DNA of 64,000 nt, from positions 651,501 to 715,500 of the forward strand of contig NZ_CP040908.1 in assembly GCF_013488205.1 (NCBI RefSeq), written 5' to 3'. The notes beneath the pieces are model-generated. The model made no database searches and was not told the DNA's origin. It saw only the letters and a program-made list of their open reading frames with translations. The position numbers and the translations under genes were made by a program. Below, one piece after another: positions 20,697 through 29,582 of the stretch (position 1 is the first letter of the stretch; each line of letters opens with the position of its first letter). The DNA comes from Empedobacter falsenii (GTDB lineage: Bacteria > Bacteroidota > Bacteroidia > Flavobacteriales > Weeksellaceae).

Positions 20697-21620
20697 TTAT
20701 TTAAGTGCTTTGGACATTTGCTCAATTGCTTTTTTCTTTTGCTCTAAATTCGGATGAACATAAAGATTCAAAGTCGTACTGATGTTGGAGTGTCCAAGCA
20801 GCACACTTACTGTTTTATAATCGCAATTACTTTCAATGCAACGTGTAGCAAAACTATGTCGCAATCCGTGAAATTTCATTTCGGGAATCTCTAAATAACT
20901 CATCAGGTTTTTATAAAAACTTCGGTAAGTTCTAGGCTCTGTAGGTTTAGCATCGTTTGTTAGAACGAAAAAAGAAGGATTGACTATCTTTTTAATAGGT
21001 TTGATTAGCCTAATTAAATCTTTGTTCATAGGAATTTCACGGATGGAATTTTTTGTTTTAGGTGTGTCCAAAAGCAATTCTGTTTTTCGAACACCATCTT
21101 CAATCACATAAATTCGCTGTATGGTTCTATTCACATTAATAATCCCATTGTCTGTATCAATATCGTCCCAAGTAAGGGCACAAACTTCCCCAATGCGCAT
21201 TCCTGAGCATAAACACATCAAAACGCCCAAATTTCGAAAAGTGAAATGCTCTTGAATGTGGTTCATGATTTTTTTCTGATGCGTTCTCGAAAGCACTTCC
21301 ACGTGTTGGTTTTCACGTACTGTCGGATATTGAATTTCAAAAGCATCGTAAGCAATCCATTTGTTCTTTGCACCAAATTTCAGCACCATTTTAAAAACAA
21401 TCAGAATGTCTTTAATCGTTTTCTGACTAAGCCCTGCTTCTAATTTTTTTAAAACAAAATTTTGTACATCCGCTTCTTCTACTTCATAATTTTCACCAAA
21501 AATTGGCAACAAATGATTTTCTAATAACAATACATACGCTGAATAGGTTGATTTCTTTACATAGTTCTTTTTGTCTGTTTTCCAAAGGGCCACAATTTCC
21601 TTAAAGTTTTTTTTGTCCAT
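20697..21620 (-). CDS. tyrosine recombinase, probable hsdS invertase
   Basis: 307 residues. An SAM-like N-terminal core-binding domain (residues 1-95) is followed by a catalytic domain with all expected residues: Arg in SGMRIGEVCAL, Lys region TPKTKNSIREIP, H-x-x-R in FHGLRHSFATR, His in LLGHSNISTTL and nucleophile Tyr in LNLYVHP. It starts 73 bases from the left inverted repeat of the hsdS pair, the usual place for a dedicated invertase. It might also be the integrase that brought the island; the two roles are not exclusive. Confidence 0.9.
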   Translation of the reverse strand: MDKKNFKEIVALWKTDKKNYVKKSTYSAYVLLLENHLLPIFGENYEVEEADVQNFVLKKLEAGLSQKTIKDILIVFKMVLKFGAKNKWIAYDAFEIQYPTVRENQHVEVLSRTHQKKIMNHIQEHFTFRNLGVLMCLCSGMRIGEVCALTWDDIDTDNGIINVNRTIQRIYVIEDGVRKTELLLDTPKTKNSIREIPMNKDLIRLIKPIKKIVNPSFFVLTNDAKPTEPRTYRSFYKNLMSYLEIPEMKFHGLRHSFATRCIESNCDYKTVSVLLGHSNISTTLNLYVHPNLEQKKKAIEQMSKALK

Positions 21621-21693
21621 CTTTTATAATTTAATTAACAAAGGAAAACATTTAGAGATTGAAGATTGTTAATCTTTCAGATTTGAGATACAA

Positions 21694-21716
21694 AATGTTC
21701 CAAATTTGAGATTTCC
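21694..21716 (+). repeat. hsdS inversion site, left copy
   Basis: 23 bases identical, in inverted orientation, to 24011-24033. They begin AATGTTCCAAATTTG and encode the shared NVPNLRFP of both hsdS genes. Confidence 0.85.
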
Positions 21717-22848
21717 TGAGTTTGAGGGAGAGTGGGAAACTAAGAAGTTGGGAGAGATTGCTACGTTTTCAAAGGGAAAGGGAATTTCTAAAAGTGATAT
21801 AGAGGAAAATGGAATTATTGAATGTATAAGATATGGTGAACTCTATACGCATTACAGAGAAGTAATCAACGAGATAAAATCCAAGACTAATGTAAATCCA
21901 TCAACTTTAGTCTTAAGTGAAAAGAATGACGTCATAATTCCTGCTTCTGGCGAAACAACAATCGATATTGCGACAGCTTCCTGTGTCTTGAAATCGGGCA
22001 TTGCACTAGGTGGTGATTTGAATATTATTAAGACTAATAATAATGGAATCTTTTTGTCTTATTATCTAAACAGTAAAAAGAAAATGGAAATAGCTAATCT
22101 GGCGCAAGGTATTTCCGTAGTACATTTATATTCAAGTCAATTATCTTCACTTTCTTTGGCAATACCTAAACTTAATGAACAGAATAAGATTTCTTCTTTT
22201 TTGGCTTTATTGGACAAGAGAATCCAAACCCAAAGCAAAATAATTAAGGAGTTACTTGCATCGAAAGCTACGTTTGCTAAAAAGATATTTTCACAAGAGT
22301 TTAGATTTAAAGATAATAATGGAAATGATTTTTCATATTGGGAAGAAATTTTATTGGGCGATGTTTTAGATTATGAACAACCTACAAATTATTTAGTTAC
22401 AAGTACAGAATATGATAATAGTTTTGAAACCCCCGTAGTAACAGCTGGAAAGACTTTTGTTTTAGGATATACAAATGAAATAAAAGGAATTTTTGAAAAA
22501 GAGAAATTACCAGTTATTATTTTCGATGATTTTACAACTGCAAGTCAATTTGTTAATTTTCCTTTCAAAGCTAAATCATCTGCAATGAAAATTTTAAAAG
22601 CTAAAAATAAGAATAATATTAAATTTCTATTTGAAGCAATTCAAATGATTGCATATGAAACAGGTGGACATGGAAGACATTGGATTTCAATATTTTCAAA
22701 TTTAGAAATTATGTTACCCTCTTTTGATGAACAAACCAAAATAGCTAATTTCCTTTCCTCGATTGATTCAAAAATTGAAGTTGAGAATCAATTATTACAA
22801 AAATTAAAGGAACAGAAAAAGTTTTTATTACAGCAAATGTTTGTATAG
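21706..22848 (+). CDS. hsdS: silent hsdS cassette (inverted, no own start)
   Basis: Specificity subunit gene facing the active one. It encodes two target recognition domains separated by the conserved spacer ALLDKRIQTQSKIIKELL (about residues 165-182) and ends in KEQKKFLLQQMFV. The frame is open back only to 21673. It contains NVPNLRFPEFEGEW, but the MTNKKLKVD start found in the active gene is missing, and no ATG or promoter precedes it. Inversion between the 23-base repeats would place it behind hsdM with a start codon. The TTG at 21706 is not thought to be a real start. Confidence 0.85.
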   Translation: MRFPEFEGEWETKKLGEIATFSKGKGISKSDIEENGIIECIRYGELYTHYREVINEIKSKTNVNPSTLVLSEKNDVIIPASGETTIDIATASCVLKSGIALGGDLNIIKTNNNGIFLSYYLNSKKKMEIANLAQGISVVHLYSSQLSSLSLAIPKLNEQNKISSFLALLDKRIQTQSKIIKELLASKATFAKKIFSQEFRFKDNNGNDFSYWEEILLGDVLDYEQPTNYLVTSTEYDNSFETPVVTAGKTFVLGYTNEIKGIFEKEKLPVIIFDDFTTASQFVNFPFKAKSSAMKILKAKNKNNIKFLFEAIQMIAYETGGHGRHWISIFSNLEIMLPSFDEQTKIANFLSSIDSKIEVENQLLQKLKEQKKFLLQQMFV

Positions 22849-22872
22849 ATTTTATATAAACATTTGCTGTAA
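22828..22872. terminator. inverted repeat formed by the two hsdS 3' ends
   Basis: TTACAGCAAATGTTT and AAACATTTGCTGTAA are perfect 15-base complements separated by 15 bases. They encode LLQQMF at the end of each hsdS. The hairpin may stop transcription from either side and can also act as a second recombination site. Confidence 0.6.
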
Positions 22873-24060
22873 AAGATAATTCTTTTGTTTTTCAAGTTGT
22901 TGTAAAACTAATTTTTCGGTTTCTATTTTTTGATCGATTTTCGATAGAAAAAATGCTATGTGATTTTGTTCTTTCAATGAAGGAATAGAAATTTTGAATT
23001 TTGAAAATTCAGTCTTATTAATAATAGGCATAGTAGATGTACTTTGTGTAGATTTTATAATCTCAGCAATGTTTTTTACTGCATAAAATATAAACTCATT
23101 GCTAAAATACGAGTGAGGAATGATACTGTTGATTTGTTGATTTGTTACCGATGGATATAGAGATAAACTCATTTTTCCTATTGATGCTATACAAGTAAAC
23201 ATTATACTTTTTGGCGGAAGAATTTTAAGTTTATCAGTTTTTTTAATTGTTCGCTCTGTTGAATGCTGATATTTATTTTCCTTTATGTCTGTTGGTGTTA
23301 CAAATTGAATATTTCCACTCCATAAATCTAAATCTTTAGTACTAGGTGTTTTTCCCGTAATTATTTCTCCGACCTCTCCTAAGCTTACTAATTTCCATTC
23401 ATCAGATAACTCTTTAAACCTAATTTTTTGAGTAAATATTTTTTGGCTAACACTTTTAATTAAGGTTTCTAATTGTTCTATTATTTTGTTTTGGGTTGAG
23501 ATTCTTTCGTCAATAAGATCAATAAAAGAAACTATTTTTTGTTGTTCTTGAACTTCCGGGAAATTAATTTTAATTCCTTTAATAATACCAGCACTTAAAT
23601 TTTCTTGGCCTCCTTGATTACTTAAATCTCTTATCTCATCATATCTTTTTGTGAGATTTTGAAAAGCAAAAAGGGGATTGAGAACGTCATTATTTGTTGT
23701 TATTGCCCCACAAGCTTGATTTGTTGTCGCTTCAATATTTAATATTGCAACTTTACCTCTCGTTTTTCCTTGACCATACATGGCTATCAGTAAAGTACCT
23801 TTTGGAAATAGTTTTGCTGATGAATTAGTAAGCCCTTCTTCTGTTATATATTCGTCTACTTTCTCGATAAAGTTGAAATCAATTAAACTCGTAGAAACCC
23901 AAGGAATGTTGCCATTCCAGTAGGAAGAGGTAGATCTATTTGGAGTTCCACCTGAGGAAACAATTGCTACTTCCCCCAATTTCCTCGTTTTCCATTCGTC
24001 AGTAAACCCCGGAAATCTCAAATTTGGAACATTATCTACTTTTAATTTTTTATTTGTCAT
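22852..24060 (-). CDS. hsdS: type I specificity subunit (expressed copy)
   Basis: 402 residues starting MTNKKLKVDNVPNLRFPGF. TRD1 (VSSGGTPNRSTSSYWNGNIPWVSTSL...), a central helical spacer with DERISTQNKIIEQLE, TRD2 beginning GEIITGKTPSTKDLDLW, and a C-terminal helix ending QKNYLLQQMFI are visible. It decides which bipartite sequence the enzyme methylates. It lies 46 bases downstream of hsdM in the same direction, so it is the copy now expressed. The first 12 or so codons lie outside the invertible segment. Confidence 0.93.
   Translation of the reverse strand: MTNKKLKVDNVPNLRFPGFTDEWKTRKLGEVAIVSSGGTPNRSTSSYWNGNIPWVSTSLIDFNFIEKVDEYITEEGLTNSSAKLFPKGTLLIAMYGQGKTRGKVAILNIEATTNQACGAITTNNDVLNPLFAFQNLTKRYDEIRDLSNQGGQENLSAGIIKGIKINFPEVQEQQKIVSFIDLIDERISTQNKIIEQLETLIKSVSQKIFTQKIRFKELSDEWKLVSLGEVGEIITGKTPSTKDLDLWSGNIQFVTPTDIKENKYQHSTERTIKKTDKLKILPPKSIMFTCIASIGKMSLSLYPSVTNQQINSIIPHSYFSNEFIFYAVKNIAEIIKSTQSTSTMPIINKTEFSKFKISIPSLKEQNHIAFFLSKIDQKIETEKLVLQQLEKQKNYLLQQMFI
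24011..24033 (-). repeat. hsdS inversion site, right copy
   Basis: Inverted partner of 21694-21716, within codons for NVPNLRFP of the expressed hsdS. Recombination would swap everything downstream of this point. Confidence 0.85.
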
Positions 24061-24106
24061 CTCGATAATTTAATTTTCGTTAGTAAAAACATTAAGGATA
24101 AAAAAA

Positions 24107-25666
24107 TTAAAAAACAAGTCCTAATTCTTTGAAATACACATCAATTTCTTGATCCAACTCCGCTCGTTTAGCTTCCAAAGATTTGATTTCTTGCATTACT
24201 GCGTGAATATCAATTTCCTCTTCCTCTTCAAAAGTATCCACATAACGAGGAATATTAAGATTATAATCATTCTCGGCTACTTCTTGCAAAGTAGCTAAAT
24301 GACTGTATTTCTCAATAGAAGTTCGGTTGCGATAGGTTTCTACAATTTTATCAATATGCTCATCACGAAGCATATTTTGGTTTTTCACTTTTTCAAAATC
24401 TTTGCTCGCATCAATAAACAAAATGTGATCTGGATCCTCCTTACACTTTTTGAAAACCAGAATACAAGTCGGAATACTCGTTCCGTAAAAAATATTGGCA
24501 GGCAAACCAATAACGGTATCCAAATAATTTTTCTGTTCGATCAGATATTTTCGAATATGCAATTCAGCCGCACCACGAAACAAAACGCCATGTGGCAATA
24601 CAATCGCCATCGTTCCATTTTCTGCCAAATGATAAATCATGTGTTGTACAAATGCAAAATCAGCTTTACTTGCAGGAGCTAATTTTCCATATTGGCTAAA
24701 ACGATCATCATTTAAAAATAAAGGATTCGCACTCCAATTTGCCGAGAATGGAGGATTTGCTACAATAGCCTCAAAAGGCATATCGTTTAAATGTTGAGGA
24801 TTTTCAAGAGTGTCTTCCTGTTTAATATCAAATTTAAGATAATGAACTCCGTGCAAAATCATATTCATTCGAGCAAGATTGTAAGTTGTGCGATTCATTT
24901 CTTGTCCGAAGAAATTATTGACATCTTTCACTTCTTTGGCTACACGCAACAACAAAGACCCTGAACCACAAGTAGGATCATAAACCGATTTTAGACGATT
25001 TTTACCTGTAGTCACAATTTTTGCAAGTATCTTGGAAACCTCTTGTGGTGTATAAAATTCACCTGCTTTTTTTCCTGCACCACTCGCAAACTGACCAATC
25101 AAATATTCGTACGCATCACCTAAGACATCTAATTCTGTATCATTTAGTTTAAAATCAATTTCATCTAAATGAACCAAAACTTTTACGATGATTTCATTTC
25201 TTGCCTCGGCAGTTTTACCCAATTTGGTACTGTTGAGATCCATATCTTCAAACAAGTTATCAAAGTCTTCTTCACTTTGAGTACCCATAGTACTTAATTG
25301 GATATTTGTCAAGATTTTTTGTAAATCTTCAAGAATAAATGTATCTGTATCACTATTTCCTCGTCGCGCAATTTCACTAAAAAGTTCAGAAGGTTTTAGA
25401 AAATAACCTAAAGTTTCTAAAGCTTCTTCTCTTACTGCATCGATGTATGCTTGACCTTCAGATGTATTTTCATTAATATCTATGAACTTAATTTTGTCTT
25501 CTTCTAAAATAGAATTGGCATAAATCTCCATTTTTTCTGCCAAATATTTGTAAAAAATAAATCCCAAAATATAATCTCGGAATTCATCAGCATTCATTTT
25601 ACCACGTAGCGTATTCGCAATATTCCAAAGCTGTTGCTCTAATATTTTCTTTTGTTCTTCTGACAT
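24107..25666 (-). CDS. hsdM: type I DNA adenine methyltransferase subunit
   Basis: 519 residues. N-terminal HsdM helical domain (WNIANTLRGKMNADEFRDYILGFIFYKYL), then an N6-adenine methyltransferase core with motif I VYDPTCGSGSLLL for S-adenosylmethionine and motif IV EAIVANPPFSANW (NPPF). The C-terminal helices contact HsdS. First gene of the operon; upstream 25667-25799 holds its presumed promoter and no other gene. Confidence 0.96.
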   Translation of the reverse strand: MSEEQKKILEQQLWNIANTLRGKMNADEFRDYILGFIFYKYLAEKMEIYANSILEEDKIKFIDINENTSEGQAYIDAVREEALETLGYFLKPSELFSEIARRGNSDTDTFILEDLQKILTNIQLSTMGTQSEEDFDNLFEDMDLNSTKLGKTAEARNEIIVKVLVHLDEIDFKLNDTELDVLGDAYEYLIGQFASGAGKKAGEFYTPQEVSKILAKIVTTGKNRLKSVYDPTCGSGSLLLRVAKEVKDVNNFFGQEMNRTTYNLARMNMILHGVHYLKFDIKQEDTLENPQHLNDMPFEAIVANPPFSANWSANPLFLNDDRFSQYGKLAPASKADFAFVQHMIYHLAENGTMAIVLPHGVLFRGAAELHIRKYLIEQKNYLDTVIGLPANIFYGTSIPTCILVFKKCKEDPDHILFIDASKDFEKVKNQNMLRDEHIDKIVETYRNRTSIEKYSHLATLQEVAENDYNLNIPRYVDTFEEEEEIDIHAVMQEIKSLEAKRAELDQEIDVYFKELGLVF

Positions 25667-25799
25667 TTTAAATGAAATTTATGATTGAGGATTTATAGTC
25701 TCAAAAAGTAACCGCTAAAATAAGAAACAATAAAAGAAATTAAAAATATTTAAAATAAAGAAAAAATATAATAAAATGAAGAAAAACAAATAATAAGTA

Positions 25800-25845
25800 A
25801 TAAAAAATGGTACTCTTTGTCTTCCAAAGGTACCATTTGTCTTTG
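25800..25845. repeat. 46-base hairpin repeat, right copy (tRNA-Ser terminator)
   Basis: Partner of 17627-17672. It abuts the last base of the tRNA-Ser gene and folds into AATGGTAC-t-CTTTG / CAAAG-GTACCATT, with a T run in the tRNA direction, so it is probably the tRNA terminator as well as one edge of the island. Confidence 0.75.
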
Positions 25846-25930
25846 CGGAGAGTGAGGGATTCGAACCCCCGGAGGTGTGACCCTCAACAGTTTTCAAGAC
25901 TGCCGCATTCGACCACTCTGCCAACTCTCC
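25846..25930 (-). tRNA. tRNA-Ser(UGA)
   Basis: 85 bases. The acceptor stem GGAGAGT pairs with ACTCTCC, discriminator G; D-arm GGCAGAGTGGTCGAATGC, anticodon loop CTTGAAA with anticodon TGA (serine), long class II variable arm, and T-loop GGTTCGAATCC. CCA is not encoded. The R-M island begins at its 3' side. Confidence 0.95.
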
Positions 25931-26081
25931 AATAACGCAGTTTATTGCGGTATTGCGAGTGCAAATATAGAACGCTTTTTCGTTTTTCCAAACTCTGAAA
26001 ACAAATATTTTTAAAATATTTTTTAACAAAATGATTCTCAATAGAATATTTTTTATTCTTTTTTTTGAAAATAGTCATTTA

Positions 26082-26089
26082 TATCTTTG
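26082..26089 (+). promoter_or_regulatory. -7 element of acetyltransferase gene
   Basis: TATCTTTG, 18 bases before ATG 26108, fits TAnnTTTG. Confidence 0.5.
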
Positions 26090-26107
26090 TTGTAATTAAT
26101 TTTAGTC

Positions 26108-26530
26108 ATGATTAGAAGAATTGAAGAAGTAGATTTTGCGAGATTGAGAGACATTTGGGAAAGTTCGGTTAGTAACACACACCATTTTTTAGCAGAAGAA
26201 GATTTTGAATATTATAGAGAAAATTTACCTAATTATTTTCCGCATGTAGCCTTATTTGGTTACGAAATCGGAAATCAATTGGTAGGATTTGTAGGTGTTG
26301 CAGCACAAAATCTTGAAATGTTATTTATTCACAATGATTTTCGAAGAAAAGGAGTAGGGAAGGCTTTGTTGGATTTTTCTATTCAGGAATTGAATGTGAA
26401 ATCGGTTGATGTGAATGAACAAAATCAGCAAGCGATTGATTTTTATTTAAGCCAAGGTTTTAAGGTTACTTCTCGTTCTGAAAAAGATAACGAGGGAAAA
26501 GCTTATCCTATTTTGCATTTGAGTTTATAA
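26108..26530 (+). CDS. GNAT family N-acetyltransferase
   Basis: 140 residues. Starts MIRRIEEVDFARLRDIWESSV as in YjaB-type GNATs. The acetyl-CoA loop is NDFRRKGVGKALLDFSI and the C-terminal motif B is NEQNQQAIDFYLSQGFKVTSRSE. Acceptor unknown. Followed 41 bases later by an MFS gene with its own -7 element. Confidence 0.87.
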   Translation: MIRRIEEVDFARLRDIWESSVSNTHHFLAEEDFEYYRENLPNYFPHVALFGYEIGNQLVGFVGVAAQNLEMLFIHNDFRRKGVGKALLDFSIQELNVKSVDVNEQNQQAIDFYLSQGFKVTSRSEKDNEGKAYPILHLSL

Positions 26531-26546
26531 TTTCGGGAGAGAAGCT

Positions 26547-26554
26547 TAACTTTG
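26547..26554 (+). promoter_or_regulatory. -7 element of MFS gene
   Basis: TAACTTTG, 17 bases before ATG 26572. Confidence 0.45.
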
Positions 26555-26571
26555 TCGCATATTTTTTAGCC

Positions 26572-27747
26572 ATGCATTCATTAACAGAATTATCATCAAC
26601 TCAAAAGAATCGCATTCGATTCGCTGTTTCACTCTTCTTTTTTTCGCAAGGTTTAGCTTTTTCGTCTTGGGCAAGTCGCATTCCGACGATTAAATCAGAT
26701 TTAGGAATTTCAGAAGGTCAATTGGGAACATTACTTTTATTGATGCCAATTGGGCAATTGTGTACAATGGCACTTTCAGGAAAATTAGTCGCGAAATTTG
26801 GAAGTAAAAATGTCTTACGAATTGTCGTTTTAATTTATCCTTTAATACTTTGTTGTATAGGTTTGGATCAAAATTTTTATCAATTAGGTGCTGTCTTATT
26901 TTTCTTTGGAGTAATAGGAAACATGTGCAATATTTCGGTGAATACGCAAGGAGTTGAAGTCGAAAAAATATATGGAAAATCGATTATGTCCTCTTTTCAT
27001 GGTGCGTGGAGTATAGCTGGTTTTACAGGTGCTTTGATTGGTTTATTGATGATGAATTTGCATGTGAATACATTTTATCATTTTGTATTTATTTATGGCT
27101 TAATTATTTTGAGCTGGTTCATTAATAAAAAATATTTAGTCGATTCTACACCAGCTCCAGCGAAGGAAAAGAAATCTATTTTTTCAAAACCAGATACTGT
27201 TTTGGTTCAACTAGGAATTATAGGTTTTTTGAGCATGGCAACAGAAGGTGCGATGTTCGATTGGAGTGGTGTTTATTTCCAAGATATCGTAAAAGCACCT
27301 CAAAATTTGGTTGTCGTTGGTTATGCTTCTTTTATGGTAATGATGGCAACAGGACGTTTCGTTGGTGATTATTTTATCAGTAAATATGGAAAACAACGCG
27401 TGATGCAAATTAGTGGAATTTTGATGTTTTCTGGTTTGATGCTTTCAGTATTTTTTCCTCAATTTATTGTGTGTACAATTGCATTTATGATGGTTGGATT
27501 GGGTGTTGCGTGTAATGTTCCGACAGTTTATAGTGTAGCGGGAAAAAACAAAAATGTAAATCCAGGCGTTGCATTGGCAATGGTTTCGAGTATCTCTTTT
27601 TTAGGATTTTTAATGGGACCACCACTGATTGGTTATATTGCTGAAGCTTTTGATTTGAGATATTCTTATGCGTTATTTGCTTGCTTTGGATTGATTATGG
27701 TTTTTATGGTTGGTAGAATGAAAATCTTTAAAAACATTAATAACTAA
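26572..27747 (+). CDS. MFS transporter (YbjJ-like)
   Basis: 391 residues with twelve predicted transmembrane helices. FFSQGLAFSSWASRIPTIKSDLGISEGQLGTLLL and the loop GKLVAKFGSKNVLR (motif A position) resemble the YbjJ/fucose-permease-like branch of the major facilitator superfamily, as does the second-half GRFVGDYFISKYGKQRVMQ. Substrate unknown; located between an acetyltransferase and the potassium uptake genes. Confidence 0.83.
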   Translation: MHSLTELSSTQKNRIRFAVSLFFFSQGLAFSSWASRIPTIKSDLGISEGQLGTLLLLMPIGQLCTMALSGKLVAKFGSKNVLRIVVLIYPLILCCIGLDQNFYQLGAVLFFFGVIGNMCNISVNTQGVEVEKIYGKSIMSSFHGAWSIAGFTGALIGLLMMNLHVNTFYHFVFIYGLIILSWFINKKYLVDSTPAPAKEKKSIFSKPDTVLVQLGIIGFLSMATEGAMFDWSGVYFQDIVKAPQNLVVVGYASFMVMMATGRFVGDYFISKYGKQRVMQISGILMFSGLMLSVFFPQFIVCTIAFMMVGLGVACNVPTVYSVAGKNKNVNPGVALAMVSSISFLGFLMGPPLIGYIAEAFDLRYSYALFACFGLIMVFMVGRMKIFKNINN

Positions 27748-27803
27748 TTTATAGCTTTTCAAAAAAAAAGTAATGATTAACTTGTAAGAAGTATACATAA
27801 TTA

Positions 27804-27811
27804 TAAATTTG
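27804..27811 (+). promoter_or_regulatory. -7 element of potassium uptake operon
   Basis: TAAATTTG, 25 bases before ATG 27837. Confidence 0.45.
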
Positions 27812-27836
27812 CCTTTTTAATTATTATGAAACAAAT

Positions 27837-29573
27837 ATGTTTCGAATTTTAGTAAACAATAAGTTTTTTAACGTAATCCTTTCAATATCGTACACATTAG
27901 CTATTATAGCATTATTGGTAATGTTTGGATTTGGATTTCCTGTTGAGTATAAACTTTATATAAACATTTTTTTTATCATTCTACTATCTGTCGGAATTTT
28001 AAGAACAATACTTAAATATGTTTATTTTAAAGAAAAAATTATTCCGCGAGTCATCATTTTTGATATAGTAAGTATACTATTTATTCTTTATTGCATTAAA
28101 ATGCAAATAACCGATTATAGTTGGTTTTTTGTCAGCAAATATTTGCAATTTGCTATTGTTTTAAAATTAGTAAGAGAAATTGCTACACCTAACCTTAATT
28201 TCAAACGTTCTGTAATTACTCCTCCCCAATTATTTATTTTCAGTTTTTTTATTTTAGTTTTTGGAGGAGCTTGTTTACTTATGTTGCCAAAAGCAACATA
28301 TCATCCAATTTCTTTTCTAGACGCACTATTTACAGCGACGAGCGCAGTTTGTGTAACAGGATTAACTTCTGTTGATACTTATATAACTTATACGCCTGTT
28401 GGTCATTTTATTTTAATGTTATTAATACAAGCAGGAGGTTTAGGTATTTTGACATTTGCTGGATATATTGCTTATTTTTTCAAAGGAAATAGTTCTTATG
28501 AGAATCAAATAGCATTAGGAAGTATTGCAAACAACGATTCTTTGAGTGAAGTTTTTTCTTTTGTAAAAAGGATTATCTATTTAACTTTTGGTATCGAATT
28601 CGTAGGAGCTGTATTAATTTATATTTCAATTGCACCTTATAATATTAGTATTGTTGACAAATTATTTTTTAGTATTTTTCATTCAGTTTCGGCTTTTTGT
28701 AATGCAGGTTTTTCTACATTGCCAAATGGATTAATGAACAAAGGTTTTGTTCACAATTATGGATTTCAATCTGTTCTAATCACATTGATATTCTTAGGAG
28801 GAATAGGTTTTCCTATCTTGATTAATATTCTACGTTATACAGATTATTTAATCAGAAAATTAATTTCAAAAATTCTCCATAATAAAAATAATCGTAAGAA
28901 TTGGGTTTTTACATTAAGTTCTAAAGTTAATTTAATCACCTCATTAACAATACTAATTATTTCTACAATCATATTATTCTTCGAAGAATATTATTCTACA
29001 TTAGGACAACATCAAGGTTTCGGAAAGTTTATTTCAGCTTTATTTATCGCCATAACGCCTCGTACAGCAGGTTTTAATAATATAGATTTTTCTCACTTAC
29101 AATTCTCTTCCATACTTTTGGTTATTTTGTTAATGTGGATTGGTGCTTCACCAGCATCAACAGGAGGAGGAATTAAAACGAGTACTTTTGCAATTGCAAT
29201 TCTTAATTTTATTAATATTGCACGCGGAAAAAATAAAATCGAAATTTACAAAAGAGAATTAAGCCCTATCAATGTACAAAAAGCTTTTGCTACAATGACC
29301 TTATCTTTTTTAGTCATTGGAATAGGAATATTTTTAATAACAAAATTTGATAATCATTTACATCTTATTGATGTTGCATTCGAAGCTTTTTCAGCTTATT
29401 CTACTGTTGGTTTATCATTAAATTTAACACCTACATTATCAGATCCAAGTAAAATTGTTGTCATTACAATGATGTTTATTGGTCGTGTTTCAATGATTAC
29501 AATTTTGATGGCTTTTTTTAAGAAAACTGTTTCATCTAATTATCGTTATCCATCAGATGATATTTTAATTTAA
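27837..29573 (+). CDS. Trk/Ktr potassium transporter membrane subunit
   Basis: 578-residue K+ channel-like subunit. Four M1-P-M2 repeats are seen, with filter glycines in SAVCVTGLTSVDT, HSVSAFCNAGFST, TPRTAGFNNIDFS and FSAYSTVGLSLN. An extra N-terminal membrane region (residues 1-130) is present, as in TrkH-like proteins of Bacteroidota. GGGIKTSTFAIAIL lies in the gating loop of repeat 3. Forms an operon with the RCK subunit nine bases downstream. Confidence 0.93.
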   Translation: MFRILVNNKFFNVILSISYTLAIIALLVMFGFGFPVEYKLYINIFFIILLSVGILRTILKYVYFKEKIIPRVIIFDIVSILFILYCIKMQITDYSWFFVSKYLQFAIVLKLVREIATPNLNFKRSVITPPQLFIFSFFILVFGGACLLMLPKATYHPISFLDALFTATSAVCVTGLTSVDTYITYTPVGHFILMLLIQAGGLGILTFAGYIAYFFKGNSSYENQIALGSIANNDSLSEVFSFVKRIIYLTFGIEFVGAVLIYISIAPYNISIVDKLFFSIFHSVSAFCNAGFSTLPNGLMNKGFVHNYGFQSVLITLIFLGGIGFPILINILRYTDYLIRKLISKILHNKNNRKNWVFTLSSKVNLITSLTILIISTIILFFEEYYSTLGQHQGFGKFISALFIAITPRTAGFNNIDFSHLQFSSILLVILLMWIGASPASTGGGIKTSTFAIAILNFINIARGKNKIEIYKRELSPINVQKAFATMTLSFLVIGIGIFLITKFDNHLHLIDVAFEAFSAYSTVGLSLNLTPTLSDPSKIVVITMMFIGRVSMITILMAFFKKTVSSNYRYPSDDILI

Positions 29574-29582
29574 AAGAAAATT

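Noticed and set aside
20697-21620. Tyrosine recombinase as a phage integrase
   Set aside because: No phage structural genes lie nearby, and its position next to the inverted hsdS repeats favours an invertase; an additional integration role remains possible.
24299-24682. 127-codon plus-strand frame inside hsdM
   Set aside because: Shadow of hsdM in another frame, with no homology or initiation signal. Frames at 49445-49795 and 50604-51059 were rejected for the same reason.
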